Assembly: GCA_946699065.1 (NCBI GenBank)
Contig: CAMPDV010000141.1
Coordinates: forward strand, 186,001 to 250,000
Origin: Loxodes magnus
Lineage: Eukaryota; Ciliophora; Karyorelictea; Loxodida; Loxodidae
DNA: 64,000 bases
Direction: 5' to 3'
A program made the translations under genes and the position numbers. Below the pieces are notes generated by a model. It saw only the letters and a program-made list of their open reading frames with translations. It made no database searches and was not told the origin of the DNA. Below are positions 37,153-49,941 of this stretch, one piece after another; position 1 is the stretch's first letter; every line of letters begins with the position of its first letter.

Positions 37153-37764
37153 CTAATCTGCACTTCCCGATACGATGAACTGTGAATCACTGGATATAGC
37201 CACAGCATTTACACAATAAGTGTGACCACTCATGGTCTTACAGCTACCTGTCTTGACGTCCCATATTCTCACCGTATAATCTCCACTTCCCGATACGATG
37301 AACTCTGAATCACTGGATATAGCCACAGCATTTACACAATAAGTGTGACCACTCATGGTCTTACAGGTACCTGTCTTGACGTCCCATAGTCTCACCGTAT
37401 AATCATGACTGCTCGATACGATGAACTCTGAATCACTGGATATAGACACAGCACATACATAACTAGTGTGACCACTCATGGTCTTACAGGTACCTGTCTT
37501 GACGTCCCATAGTCTCACCGTAGAATCATGACTTCCCGATACGATGAACTCTGAATCACTGGATATAGCCACAGCATTTACACAATAAGTGTGACCACTC
37601 ATGGTCTTACAGGTACCTGTCTTGACGTCCCATATTCTCACCGTATAATCTCCACTTCCCGATACGATGAACTCTGAATCACTGGATATAGCCACAGCAT
37701 ATACACAATAAGTGTGACCACTCATGGTCTTACAGGTACCTGTCTTGACGTCCCATAGTCTCAC
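37153..37764 (-). CDS. WD40 blade segment, about 5 blades, copied 26 units to the right
   Basis: 203 residues between TAG stops at codon 26 (37,768 and 37,153). It carries two private markers: Thr-37 to Ser (37,241-37,250, which destroys the KpnI site) and Glu-17 to Gln in Ser-Asp-Ser-Gln. Both recur exactly 3,198 bp away in 40,351-40,839. Confidence 0.4.
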   Translation of the reverse strand: MRLWDVKTGTCKTMSGHTYCVYAVAISSDSEFIVSGSGDYTVRIWDVKTGTCKTMSGHTYCVNAVAISSDSEFIVSGSHDSTVRLWDVKTGTCKTMSGHTSYVCAVSISSDSEFIVSSSHDYTVRLWDVKTGTCKTMSGHTYCVNAVAISSDSEFIVSGSGDYTVRIWDVKTGSCKTMSGHTYCVNAVAISSDSQFIVSGSAD

Positions 37765-37767
37765 CGT

Positions 37768-38625
37768 CTAATCTCCACTTCCCGATACGATGAACTCTGA
37801 ATCACTGGATATAGCCACAGCATATACAACACTAGTGTGACCACTCATGGTCTTACAGGTACCTGTCTTGACGTCCCATATTCTCACCGTATAATCTCCA
37901 CTTCCCGATACGATGAACTCTGAATCACTGGATATAGCCACAGCATTTACACAATAAGTGTGACCACTCATGGTCTTACAGGTACCTGTCTTGACGTCCC
38001 ATAGTCTCACCGTATAATCATGACTGCTCGATACGATGAACTCTGAATCACTGGATATAGACACAGCACATACATAACTAGTGTGACCACTCATGGTCTT
38101 ACAGGTACCTGTCTTGACGTCCCATAGTCTCACCGTATAATCATGACTTCCCGATACGATGAACTCTGAATCACTGGATATAGCCACAGCATTTACACAA
38201 TAAGTGTGACCACTCATGGTCTTACAGGTACCTGTCTTGACGTCCCATATTCTCACCGTATAATCTCCACTTCCCGATACGATGAACTCTGAATCACTGG
38301 ATATAGCCACAGCATTTACACAATAAGTGTGACCACTCATGGTCTTACAGGTACCTGTCTTGACGTCCCATAGTCTCACCGTATAATCTCCACTTCCCGA
38401 TACGATGAACTCTGAATCACTGGATATAGCCACAGCATATACAACACTAGTGTGACCACTCATGGTCTTACAGGTACCTGTCTTGACGTCCCATAGTCTC
38501 ACCGTAGAATCATGACTTCCCGATACGATGAACTGTGAATCACTGGATATAGCCACAGCATATACACAATAAGTGTGACCACTCATGGTCTTACAGGTAC
38601 CTGTCTTGACGTCCCATAGTCTCAC
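37768..38625 (-). CDS. WD40 blade segment, about 7 blades
   Basis: 285 residues, one propeller's worth, between TAG stops at codon 26 (38,629 and 37,768). The first blade carries Glu-17 to Gln, T-S-Y-V-C-A-V-S occurs once, and three second blocks are in Arg-Ile-Trp-Asp context. Confidence 0.4.
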   Translation of the reverse strand: MRLWDVKTGTCKTMSGHTYCVYAVAISSDSQFIVSGSHDSTVRLWDVKTGTCKTMSGHTSVVYAVAISSDSEFIVSGSGDYTVRLWDVKTGTCKTMSGHTYCVNAVAISSDSEFIVSGSGDYTVRIWDVKTGTCKTMSGHTYCVNAVAISSDSEFIVSGSHDYTVRLWDVKTGTCKTMSGHTSYVCAVSISSDSEFIVSSSHDYTVRLWDVKTGTCKTMSGHTYCVNAVAISSDSEFIVSGSGDYTVRIWDVKTGTCKTMSGHTSVVYAVAISSDSEFIVSGSGD

Positions 38626-38984
38626 CGTCTAATCTGCACTTCCCGATACGATGAACTCTGAATCACTGGATATAGCCACAGCATATACAACACTAGTGTG
38701 ACCACTCATGGTCTTACAGGTACCTGTCTTGACGTCCCATAGTCTCACCGTCTAATCTGCACTTCCCGATACGATGAACACTGAATCACTGGATATAGCC
38801 ACAGCATATACAACACTAGTGTGACCACTCATGGTCTTACAGGTACCTGTCTTGACGTCCCATAGTCTCACCGTATAATCTCCACTTCCCGATACGATGA
38901 ACTCTGAATCACTGGATATAGCCACAGCATATACAACACTAGTGTGACCACTCATGGTCTTACAGGTACCTGTCTTGACGTCCC

Positions 38985-41695
38985 ATATTCTCACCGTCTA
39001 ATCTCCACTTCCCGATACGATGAACTCTGAATCACTGGATATAGCCACAGCATATACAACACTAGTGTGACCACTCATGGTCTTACAGGTACCTGTCTTG
39101 ACGTCCCATAGTCTCACCGTATAAGCTCCACTTCCCGATACGATGAACTCTGAATCACTGGATATAGCCACAGCATATACAACACTAGTGTGACCACTCA
39201 TGGTCTTACAGGTACCTGTCTTGACGTCCCATAGTCTCACCGTAGAATCATGACTGCTCGATACGATGAACTCTGAATCACTGGATATAGACACAGCATA
39301 TACAACACTAGTGTGACCACTCATGCTCTTACAGGTACCTGTCTTGACGTCCCATAGTCTCACCGTATAATCTCCACTGCCCGATACGATGAACTCTGAA
39401 TCACTGGATATAGCCACAGATAATACATAACTAGTGTGACCACTCATGGTCTTACAGGTACCTGTCTTGACGTCCCATAGTCTCACCGTCTAATCATAAC
39501 TTCCCGATACGATGAACTCTGAATCACTGGATATAGCCACAGCAGATACATAACTAGTGTGACCACTCATGGTCTTACAGGTACCTGTCTTGACGTCCCA
39601 TAGTCTCACCGTATAATCTCCACTTCCCGATACGATGAACTCTGAATCACTGGATATAGCCACAGATAATACATAATGTCTGTGACCAATCATGGTCTTA
39701 CAGGTACCTGTCTTGACGTCCCATAGTCTCACCGTCTAATCATAACTTCTCGATACGATGAACTCTGAATCACTGGATATAGCCACAGATAATACATAAC
39801 TAGTGTGACCACTCATTGTCTTACAGGTACCTGTCTTGACGTCCCATAGTCTCACCGTCTAATCATAACTTCCCGATACGATGAACTCTGAATCACTGGA
39901 TATAGCCACAGCATATACAACACTAGTGTGACCACTCATGGTCTTACAGGTACCTGTCTTGACGTCCCATAGTCTCACCGTATAATCATGACTGCTCGAT
40001 ACGATGAACTCTGAATCACTGGATATAGACACAGCATATACAACACTAGTGTGACCACTCATGGTCTTACAGGTACCTGTCTTGACGTCCCATATTCTCA
40101 CCGTATAATCTCCACTTCCCGATACGATGAACTCTGAATCACTGGATATAGCCACAGCATATACAACACTAGTGTGACCACTCATGGTCTTACAGGTACC
40201 TGTCTTGACGTCCCATAGTCTCACCGTAGAATCATGACTTCCCGATACGATGAACTCTGAATCACTGGATATAGCCACAGCATTTACACAATAAGTGTGA
40301 CCACTCATGGTCTTACAGGTACCTGTCTTGACGTCCCATAGTCTCACCGTCTAATCTGCACTTCCCGATACGATGAACTGTGAATCACTGGATATAGCCA
40401 CAGCATTTACACAATAAGTGTGACCACTCATGGTCTTACAGCTACCTGTCTTGACGTCCCATATTCTCACCGTATAATCTCCACTTCCCGATACGATGAA
40501 CTCTGAATCACTGGATATAGCCACAGCATTTACACAATAAGTGTGACCACTCATGGTCTTACAGGTACCTGTCTTGACGTCCCATAGTCTCACCGTATAA
40601 TCATGACTGCTCGATACGATGAACTCTGAATCACTGGATATAGACACAGCACATACATAACTAGTGTGACCACTCATGGTCTTACAGGTACCTGTCTTGA
40701 CGTCCCATAGTCTCACCGTAGAATCATGACTTCCCGATACGATGAACACTGAATCACTGGATATAGCCACAGCATTTACACAATAAGTGTGACCACTCAT
40801 GGTCTTACAGGTACCTGTCTTGACGTCCCATAGTCTCACCGTCTAATCTGCACTTCCCGATACGATGAACTCTGAATCACTGGATATAGCCACAGCATAT
40901 ACACAATAAGTGTGACCACTCATGGTCTTACAGGTACCTGTCTTGACGTCCCATAGTCTCACCGTCTAATCTCCACTTCCCGATACGATGAACTCTGAAT
41001 CACTGGATATAGCCACAGCATATACAACACTAGTGTGACCACTCATGGTCTTACAGGTACCTGTCTTGACGTCCCATAGTCTCACCGTAGAATCATGACT
41101 TCCCGATACGATGAACTCTGAATCACTGGATATAGCCACAGCATTTACACAATAAGTGTGACCACTCATGGTCTTACAGGTACCTGTCTTGACGTCCCAT
41201 ATTCTCACCGTATAATCTCCACTTCCCGATACGATGAACTCTGAATCACTGGATATAGCCACAGCATATACACAATAAGTGTGACCACTCATGGTCTTAC
41301 AGGTACCTGTCTTGACGTCCCATAGTCTCACCGTCTAATCTGCACTTCCCGATACGATGAACTGTGAATCACTGGATATTGCCACAGCATATACAACACT
41401 AGTGTGACCACTCATGGTCTTACAGGTACCTGTCTTGACGTCCCATATTCTCACCGTCTAATCTCCACTTCCCGATACGATGAACTCTGAATCACTGGAT
41501 ATAGCCACAGCATATACAACACTAGTGTGACCACTCATGGTCTTACAGGTACCTGTCTTGACGTCCCATAGTCTCACCGTATAAGCTCCACTTCCCGATA
41601 CGATGAACTCTGAATCACTGGATATAGCCACAGCATATACAACACTAGTGTGACCACTCATGGTCTTACAGGTACCTGTCTTGACGTCCCATAGT
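38985..41695 (-). repeat. Pair of G-S-G-A-Y blades at 20-unit offset
   Basis: 38,985-39,235 and 41,445-41,695 match at 2,460 bp and both carry Asp-25 changed to Ala (39,121 and 41,581). The same residue change with a different codon (GCC, not GCT) is at 36,541. Confidence 0.65.
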
Positions 41696-42372
41696 CTCAC
41701 CGTATAATCTCTACTTCACGATACGATGAACTCTGAATCACTGGATATAGCCACAGATCATACATGACTAGTGTGACCACTCATGGTCTTACAGGTACCT
41801 GTCTTGACGTCCCATAGTCTCACCGTATTATCTCTACTTCCCGATACGATGAACTCTGAATCACTGGATATAGCCACAGCATATACAACACTAGTGTGAC
41901 CACTCATGGTCTTACAGGTACCTGTCTTGACGTCCCATAGTCTCACCGTCTAATCTGCACTTCCCGATACGATGAACTCTGAATCACTGGATATAGCCAC
42001 AGATAATACTTAACTAGTGTGACCACTCATGGTCTTACAGGTACCTGTCTTGACGTCCCATAGTCTCACCGTATTATCATAACTTCCCGATACGATGAAC
42101 TCTGAATCACTGGATATAGCCACAGATCATACATGACTAGTGTGACCACTCATGGTCTTACAGGTACCTGTCTTGACGTCCCATAGTCTCACCGTATTAT
42201 CTCTACTTCCCGATACGATGAACTCTGAATCACTGGATATAGCCACAGATCATACATGACTAGTGTGACCACTCATGGTCTTACAGGTACCTGTCTTGAC
42301 GTCCCATAGTCTCACCGTATAATCTCCACTTCCCGATACGATGAACTCTGAATCACTGGATATAGCCACAGA

Positions 42373-43053
42373 TCATACATGACTAGTGTGACCACTCATG
42401 GTCTTACAGGTACCTGTCTTGACGTCCCATAGTCTCACCGTATAATCTCCACTTCCCGATACGATGAACTCTGAATCACTGGATATAGCCACAGCATATA
42501 CAACATTAGTGTGACCACTCATTGTCTTACAGGTACCTGTCTTGACGTCCCATAGTCTCACCGTATTATCTCCACTTCCCGATACGATGAACTCTGAATC
42601 ACTGGATATAGCCACAGATAATACATAACTAGTGTGACCACTCATGGTCTTACAGGTACCTGTCTTGAATTCCCATAGTCTCACCGTATAATCATAACTT
42701 CCCGATACGATGAACTCTGAATCACTGGATATAGCCACAGATAATACAGAATTAGTGTGACCACTCATGGTCTTACAGGTACCTGTCTTGACGTCCCATA
42801 GTCTCACCGTATAATCTGCAATTCCCGATACGATGAACTCTGAATCACTGGATATAGCCACATCATATACACAATAAGTGTGACCACTCATGGTCTTACA
42901 GGTACCTGTCTTGACGTCCCATAGTCTCACCGTATAATCTCCACTTCCCGATACGATGAACTCTGAATCACTGGATATAGCCACAGCATATACAACATTA
43001 GTGTGACCACTCATTGTCTTACAGGTACCTGTCTTGACGTCCCATAGTCTCAC
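42373..43053 (-). CDS. WD40 blade segment at the start of the right zone, about 5.5 blades
   Basis: 226 residues, between TAG at codon 26 upstream and TGA at codon 8 (42,373). Two blades have T-N-V-V-Y first blocks and one reads Trp-Glu-Phe-Lys in place of Trp-Asp-Val-Lys (about 42,666-42,675), a rare loss of the Trp-Asp dipeptide. The T-S-Y-V-L-S type that fills the rest of the window becomes common here. Confidence 0.4.
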   Translation of the reverse strand: MRLWDVKTGTCKTMSGHTNVVYAVAISSDSEFIVSGSGDYTVRLWDVKTGTCKTMSGHTYCVYDVAISSDSEFIVSGIADYTVRLWDVKTGTCKTMSGHTNSVLSVAISSDSEFIVSGSYDYTVRLWEFKTGTCKTMSGHTSYVLSVAISSDSEFIVSGSGDNTVRLWDVKTGTCKTMSGHTNVVYAVAISSDSEFIVSGSGDYTVRLWDVKTGTCKTMSGHTSHV

Positions 43054-43116
43054 CGTCTAATCTGCACTTCCCGATACGATGAACTCTGAATCACTGGATA
43101 TAGCCACAGATAATAC

Positions 43117-43791
43117 TTAACTAGTGTGACCACTCATGGTCTTACAGGTACCTGTCTTGACGTCCCATAGTCTCACCGTATTATCATAACTTCCCGATAC
43201 GATGAACTCTGAATCACTGGATATAGCCACAGATAATACAGAATTAGTGTGACCACTCATGGTCTTACAGGTACCTGTCTTGACGTCCCATAGTCTCACC
43301 GTATAATCTGCACTTCCCGATACGATGAACTCTGAATCACTGGATATAGCCACAGATAATACATAACTAGTGTGACCACTCATGGTCTTACAGGTACCTG
43401 TCTTGACGTCCCATAGTCTCACCGTATAATCATAACTTCCCGATACGATGAACTCTGAATCACTGGATATAGCCACAGATAATACATAACTAGTGTGACC
43501 ACTCATGGTCTTACAGGTACCTGTCTTGACGTCCCATAGTCTCACCGTATTATCTCCACTTCTCGATACGATGAACTCTGAATCACTGGATATAGCCACA
43601 GATAATACATAACTAGTGTGACCACTCATGGTCTTACAGGTACCTGTCTTGACGTCCCATAGTCTCACCGTATAATCATAACTTCCCGATACGATGAACT
43701 CTGAATCACTGGATATAGCCACAGATAATACATAACTAGTGTGACCACTCATGGTCTTACAGGTACCTGTCTTGACGTCCCATAGTCTCAC
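43117..43791 (-). CDS. WD40 blade segment, about 5.5 blades
   Basis: 224 residues between TAG at codon 26 (43,795) and TAA at codon 6 (43,117), where the loop Tyr codon TAT has become TAA. All blades are T-S-Y-V-L-S or T-N-S-V-L-S. One has Ser-Arg-Ser in place of Ser-Gly-Ser. Confidence 0.4.
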   Translation of the reverse strand: MRLWDVKTGTCKTMSGHTSYVLSVAISSDSEFIVSGSYDYTVRLWDVKTGTCKTMSGHTSYVLSVAISSDSEFIVSRSGDNTVRLWDVKTGTCKTMSGHTSYVLSVAISSDSEFIVSGSYDYTVRLWDVKTGTCKTMSGHTSYVLSVAISSDSEFIVSGSADYTVRLWDVKTGTCKTMSGHTNSVLSVAISSDSEFIVSGSYDNTVRLWDVKTGTCKTMSGHTS

Positions 43792-46700
43792 CGTCTAATC
43801 ATAACTTCCCGATACGATGAACTCTGAATCACTGGATATAGCCACAGATAATACATAACTAGTGTGACCACTCATGGTCTTACAGGTACCTGTCTTGACG
43901 TCCCATAGTCTCACCGTCTAATCATAACTTGCCGATACGATGAACTCTGAATCACTGGATATAGCCACAGCATATACATAACTAGTGTGACCACTCATGG
44001 TCTTACAGGTACCTGTCTTGACGTCCCATAGTCTCACCGTCTAATCATAACTTCCCGATACGATGAACTCTGAATCACTGGATATAGCCACAGCAGATAC
44101 ATAACTAGTGTGACCACTCATGGTCTTACAGGTACCTGTCTTGACGTCCCATAGTCTCACTGTCATATCTGCACTTGCCGATACGATGAACTCTGAATCA
44201 CTGGATATAGCCACAGATAATACATAACTAGTGTGACCACTCATGGTCTTACAGGTACCTGTCTTGACGTCCCATAGTCTCACCGTATAATCTGCACTTC
44301 CCGATACGATGAACTCTGAATCACTGGATATAGCCACAGATAATACATAACTAGTGTGACCACTCATGGTCTTACAGGTACCTGTCTTGACGTCCCATAG
44401 TCTCACCGTATAATCATAACTTCCCGATACGATGAACTCTGAATCACTGGATATAGCCACAGATAATACATAACTAGTGTGACCACTCATGGTCTTACAG
44501 GTACCTGTCTTGACGTCCCATAGTCTCACCGTCTAATCATAAATTCCCGATACGATGAACTCTGAATCACTGGATATAGCCACAGATTATACATAATGTC
44601 TGTGACCACTCATGGTCTTACAGGTACCTGTCTTGACGTCCCATAGTCTCACCGTCTCATCATAACTTCCCGATACGATGAACTCTGAATCACTGGATAT
44701 AGCCACAGATGATACATAATGTCTGTGACCACTCATGGTCTTACAGGTACCTGTCTTGACGTCCCATAGTCACACAGTCTAATCTACACTTACCGATACG
44801 ATGAACTCTGAATCACGGGATATAGCCACAGATAATACATAACTAGTGTGACCACTCATGGTCTTACAGGTACCTGTCTTGACGTCCCATAGTCTCACCG
44901 TATTATCATAACTTCCCGATACGATGAACTCTGAATCACTGGATATAGCCACAGCATATACAACACTAGTGTGACCACTCATGGTCTTACAGGTACCTGT
45001 CTTGACGTCCCATAGTCTCACCGTAGAATCATGACTTCCCGATACGATGAACTGTGAATCACTGGATATAGCCACAGCATATACACAATAAGTGTGACCA
45101 CTCATGGTCTTACAGGTACCTGTCTTGACGTTCCATAGTCTCACCGTATTATCATCACTTCCCGATACGATGAACTCTGAATCACTGGATATAGCCACAG
45201 ATGATACATAATGTAAGTGACCACTCATGGTCTTACAGGTACCTGTCTTGACGTCCCATAGTCTCACCGTCTAGTCTCCACTGCCCGATACGATGAACTC
45301 TGAATCACTGGATATAGCCACAGATAATACATAACTAGTGTGACCACTCATGGTCTTACAGGTACCTGTCTTGACGTCCCATAGTCTCACCGTCTTATCA
45401 TAACTTCCCGATACGATGAACTCTGAATCACTGGATATAGCCACAGATAATACATAACTAGTGTGACCACTCATGGTCTTACAGGTACCTGTCTTGACGT
45501 CCCATAGTCTCACCGTCTAGTCTCCACTGCCCGATACGATGAACTCTGAATCACTGGATATAGTCACAGCATATACATAACTAGTATGTCCACTCATGGT
45601 CTTACAGGTACCTGTCTTGACGTCCCATAGTCTCACCGTCTTATCATAACTTCCCGATACGATGAACTCTGAATCACTGGATATAGCCACAGATAATACA
45701 TAACTAGTGTGACCACTCATGGTCTTACAGGTACCTGTCTTGACGTCCCATAGTCTCACCGTCTTATCATAACTTCCCGATACGATGAACTCTGAATCAC
45801 TGGATATAGCCACAGATAATACATAACTAGTGTGACCACTCATGGTCTTACAGGTACCTGTCTTGACGTCCCATAGTCTCACCGTATAATCTCCACTGCC
45901 CGATACGATGAACTCTGAATCACTGGATATAGCCACAGCAGATACATAACTAGTGTGACCACTCATGGTCTTACAGGTACCTGTCTTGACGTCCCATAGT
46001 CTCACCGTCTAATCATAACTTGCCGATACGATGAACTCTGAATCACTGGATATAGCCACAGATAATACATAACTAGTGTGACCACTCATGGTCTTACAGG
46101 TACCTGTCTTGACGTCCCATAGTCTCACCGTAGAATCATGACTTCCCGATACGATGAACTCTGAATCACTGGATATAGCCACAGATTATACATAATGTCT
46201 GTGACCACTCATGGTCTTACAGGTACCTGTCTTGACGTCCCATAGTCACACAGTCTAATCTACACTTACCGATACGATGAACTCTGAATCACTGGATATA
46301 GCCACAGATAATACATAACTAGTGTGACCACTCATGGTCTTACAGGTACCTGACTTGACGTCCCATAGTCTACCCGTCTCATCATAACTTCCCGATACGA
46401 TGAACTCTGAATCACTGGATATAGCCACAGATAATACATAATGTCTGTGACCACTCATGGTCTTACAGGTACCTGTCTTGACGTCCCATAGTCTCACCGT
46501 CTAATCATCACTTCTCGATACGATGAACTCTGAATCACTGGATATAGCCACAGATAATACATAACTAGTGTGACCACTCATTGTCTTACAGGTACCTGTC
46601 TTGACGTCCCATAGTCTCACCGTCTAGTCTCCACTGCCCGATACGATGAACTCTGAATCACTGGATATAGCCACAGCAGATACATAACTAGTGTGACCAC

Positions 46701-48468
46701 TCATGCTCTTACAGGTACCTGTCTTGACGTCCCATAGTCTCACCGTCTAATCATAACTTCCCGATACGATGAACTCTGAATCACTGGATATAGCCACAGA
46801 TGATACATAATGTCTGTGACCACTCATGCTCTTACAGGTACCTGTCTTGACGTCCCATAGTCTCACCGTATAATCTCCACTGCCCGATACGATGAACTCT
46901 GAATCACTGGATATAGCCACAGCAGATACATAACTAGTGTGACCACTCATTGTCTTACAGGTACCTGTCTTGACGTCCCATAGTCTCACCGTCTAATCAT
47001 AACTTCCCGATACGATGAACTCTGAATCACTGGATATAGCCACAGCAGATACATAACTAGTGTGACCACTCATGGTCTTACAGGTACCTGACTTGACGTC
47101 CCATAGTCTACCCGTCTCATCTCTACTTCCCGATACGATGAACTCTGAATCACTGGATATAGCCACAGATAATACATAACTAGTGTGACCAATCATGGTC
47201 TTACAGGTACCTGTCTTGACGTCCCATAGTCTCACCGTCTAATCATAACTTCTAGATACGATGAACTCTGAATCACTGGATATAGCCACAGATAATACAT
47301 AACTAGTGTGACCACTCATTGTCTTACAGGTACCTGTCTTGACGTCCCATAGTCTCACCGTCTAATCATAACTTCCCGATACGATGAACTCTGAATCACT
47401 GGATATAGCCACAGATGATACAGAATATTTGTGACCACTCATGGTCTTACAGGTACCTGTCTTGACGTCCCATAGTCTCACCGTATAATCTCCACTGCCC
47501 GATACGATGAACTCTGAATCACTGGATATAGCCACAGCAGATACATAACTAGTGTGACCACTCATGCTCTTACAGGTACCTGTCTTGACGTCCCATAGTC
47601 TCACCGTATAATCATAACTGCCCGATACGATGAACTCTGAATCACTGGATATAGCCACAGCATATACATAACATGTATGTCCACTCATGGTCTTACAGGT
47701 ACCTGTCTTGACGTCCCATAGTCTCACCGTCTTATCATCACTTCCCGATACGATGAACTCTGAATCACGGGATATAGCCACAGATAATACATAACTAGTG
47801 TGACCACTCATGGTCTTACAGGTACCTGTCTTGACGTCCCATAGTCTCACCGTCTAGTCTCCACTGCCCGATACGATGAACTCTGAATCACTGGATATAG
47901 CCACAGCATATACAGAACTAGTGTGACCACTCATGGTCTTACAGGTACCTGTCTTGACGTCCCATAGTCTCACCGTCTAATCATAACTTGCCGATACGAT
48001 GAACTCTGAATCACTGGATATAGCCACAGATAATACATAACTAGTGTGACCACTCATGGTCTTACAGGTACCTGTCTTGACGTCCCATAGTCTCACCGTC
48101 TAATCATAACTTCCCGATACGATGAACTCTGAATCACTGGATATAGCCACAGATGATACAGAATATTTGTGACCACTCATGGTCTTACAGGTACCTGTCT
48201 TGACGTCCCATAGTCTCACCGTATAATCATAACTTCCCGATACGATGAACTCTGAATCACTGGATATAGCCACAGCAGATACATAACTAGTGTGACCACT
48301 CATGGTCTTACAGGTACCTGTCTTGACGTCCCATAGTCTACCCGTCTCATCTCTACTTCCCGATACGATGAACTCTGAATCACGGGATATAGCCACAGAT
48401 AATACATAACTAGTGTGACCACTCATGGTCTTACAGGTACCTGTCTTGACGTCCCATAGTCTCACCGT

Positions 48469-49203
48469 CTAATCATAACTTCCCGATACGATGAACTCTG
48501 AATCACTGGATATAGACACAGCACATACATAACTATTGTGACCACTCATGGTCTTACAGGTACCTGTCTTGACGTCCCATAGTCTCACCGTATAATCTCC
48601 ACTTCCCGATACGATGAACTCTGAATCACTGGATATAGCCACAGCATATACAACACTAGTGTGACCACTCATGGTCTTACAGGTACCTGTCTTGACGTCC
48701 CATAGTCTCACCGTATAATCATGACTGCTCGATACGATGAACTCTGAATCACTGGATATAGACACAGCACATACATAACTATTGTGACCACTCATGGTCT
48801 TACAGGTACCTGTCTTGACGTCCCATAGTCTCACCGTATAATCTCCACTTCCCGATACGATGAACTCTGAATCACTGGATATAGCCACAGCATATACAAC
48901 ACTAGTGTGACCACTCATGGTCTTACAGGTACCTGTCTTGACGTCCCATAGTCTCACCGTATAATCATGACTGCTCGATACGATGAACTCTGAATCACTG
49001 GATATAGCCACAGCATATACAACACTAGTGTGACCACTCATGGTCTTACAGGTACCTGTCTTGACGTCCCATAGTCTCACCGTATAATCTCCACTGCCCG
49101 ATACGATGAACTCTGAATCACTGGATATAGCCACAGATAATACATAACTAGTGTGACCACTCATGGTCTTACAGGTACCTGTCTTGACGTCCCATAGTCT
49201 CAC
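48469..49203 (-). CDS. WD40 segment of left-zone blades inside the right zone, about 6 blades
   Basis: 244 residues between TAG stops at codon 26 (49,207 and 48,469). Five of its blades are T-S-V-V-Y and N-S-Y-V-C with S-S-H-D-Y second blocks, typical of 1-22 kb, while the outermost blades are of right-zone type. The identical segment is at 52,036-52,770 (29 units away) and part of it at 54,004-54,492. Confidence 0.45.
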   Translation of the reverse strand: MRLWDVKTGTCKTMSGHTSYVLSVAISSDSEFIVSGSGDYTVRLWDVKTGTCKTMSGHTSVVYAVAISSDSEFIVSSSHDYTVRLWDVKTGTCKTMSGHTSVVYAVAISSDSEFIVSGSGDYTVRLWDVKTGTCKTMSGHNSYVCAVSISSDSEFIVSSSHDYTVRLWDVKTGTCKTMSGHTSVVYAVAISSDSEFIVSGSGDYTVRLWDVKTGTCKTMSGHNSYVCAVSISSDSEFIVSGSYD

Positions 49204-49206
49204 CGT

Positions 49207-49941
49207 CTAATCATAACTTCCCGATACGATGAACTCTGAATCACTGGATATAGCCACAGCAGATACATAACTAGTGTGACCACTCATGGTCTTACAGGTA
49301 CCTGTCTTGACGTCCCATAGTCTCACCGTATAATCATAACTTCCCGATACGATGAACTCTGAATCACTGGATATAGCCACAGATAATACATAACTAGTGT
49401 GACCACTCATGGTCTTACAGGTACCTGTCTTGACGTCCCATAGTCTCACCGCATTATCATAACTTCCCGATACGATGAACTCTGAATCACTGGATATAGC
49501 CACAGCATATACATAACTAGTGTGACCACTCATGGTCTTACAGGTACCTGTCTTGACGTCCCATAGTCTCACCGTATAATCTCCACTGCCCGATACGATG
49601 AACTCTGAATCACTGGATATAGCCACAGCATATACACAATAAGTGTGACCACTCATGCTCTTACAGGTACCTGTCTTGACGTCCCATAGTCTCACCGTAT
49701 AATCATAACTGCCCGATACGATGAACTCTGAATCACTGGATATAGCCACAGCATATACATAACATGTATGTCCACTCATGGTCTTACAGGTACCTGTCTT
49801 GACGTCCCATAGTCTCACCGTCTTATCATCACTTCCCGATACGATGAACTCTGAATCACGGGATATAGCCACAGATAATACATAACTAGTGTGACCACTC
49901 ATGGTCTTACAGGTACCTGTCTTGACGTCCCATAGTCTCAC
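49207..49941 (-). CDS. WD40 blade segment, about 6 blades
   Basis: 244 residues between TAG stops at codon 26 (49,945 and 49,207). It contains a second block with Asn-Ala (G-S-Y-D-N-A, Val-28 to Ala) that recurs in 52,774-53,262, 53,389-53,754 and 55,849-57,321. Its upstream half matches 47,362-47,850. Confidence 0.4.
   Translation of the reverse strand: MRLWDVKTGTCKTMSGHTSYVLSVAISRDSEFIVSGSDDKTVRLWDVKTGTCKTMSGHTCYVYAVAISSDSEFIVSGSYDYTVRLWDVKTGTCKSMSGHTYCVYAVAISSDSEFIVSGSGDYTVRLWDVKTGTCKTMSGHTSYVYAVAISSDSEFIVSGSYDNAVRLWDVKTGTCKTMSGHTSYVLSVAISSDSEFIVSGSYDYTVRLWDVKTGTCKTMSGHTSYVSAVAISSDSEFIVSGSYD

Larger units (their letters stand above)
36900..40839 (-). repeat. Duplicated block with 26-unit offset
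   Basis: The section around 37,153-37,500 matches 40,351-40,700 at 3,198 bp, marked by the shared Thr-37-to-Ser change at 37,241 and 40,439. The copies differ in one residue next to Phe-18 (Glu against Val at position 17). Confidence 0.7.
22514..41700 (-). repeat. Middle zone: T-Y-C-V blades with G-S-H-D and G-I-A-D second blocks
   Basis: About 156 units. T-Y-C-V-Y, T-Y-C-V-N and T-S-V-V-Y first blocks are paired with second blocks G-S-H-D-Y, G-S-H-D-S and G-I-A-D-N that are uncommon to the left. Stops are again mixed: TGA at codon 24 with a linked silent Ser-21 change (TCG to TCA), TAA at codon 16, TAG at codon 26, TAA at codon 8. It contains a 28-unit duplication (25.4-30.9 kb), a 26-unit duplication (37-40.8 kb), a copy of the left-end block (31.7-32.3 kb) and a divergent island at 33.7-34.2 kb. 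One frameshift lies at 36,666/36,667. Confidence 0.8.
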
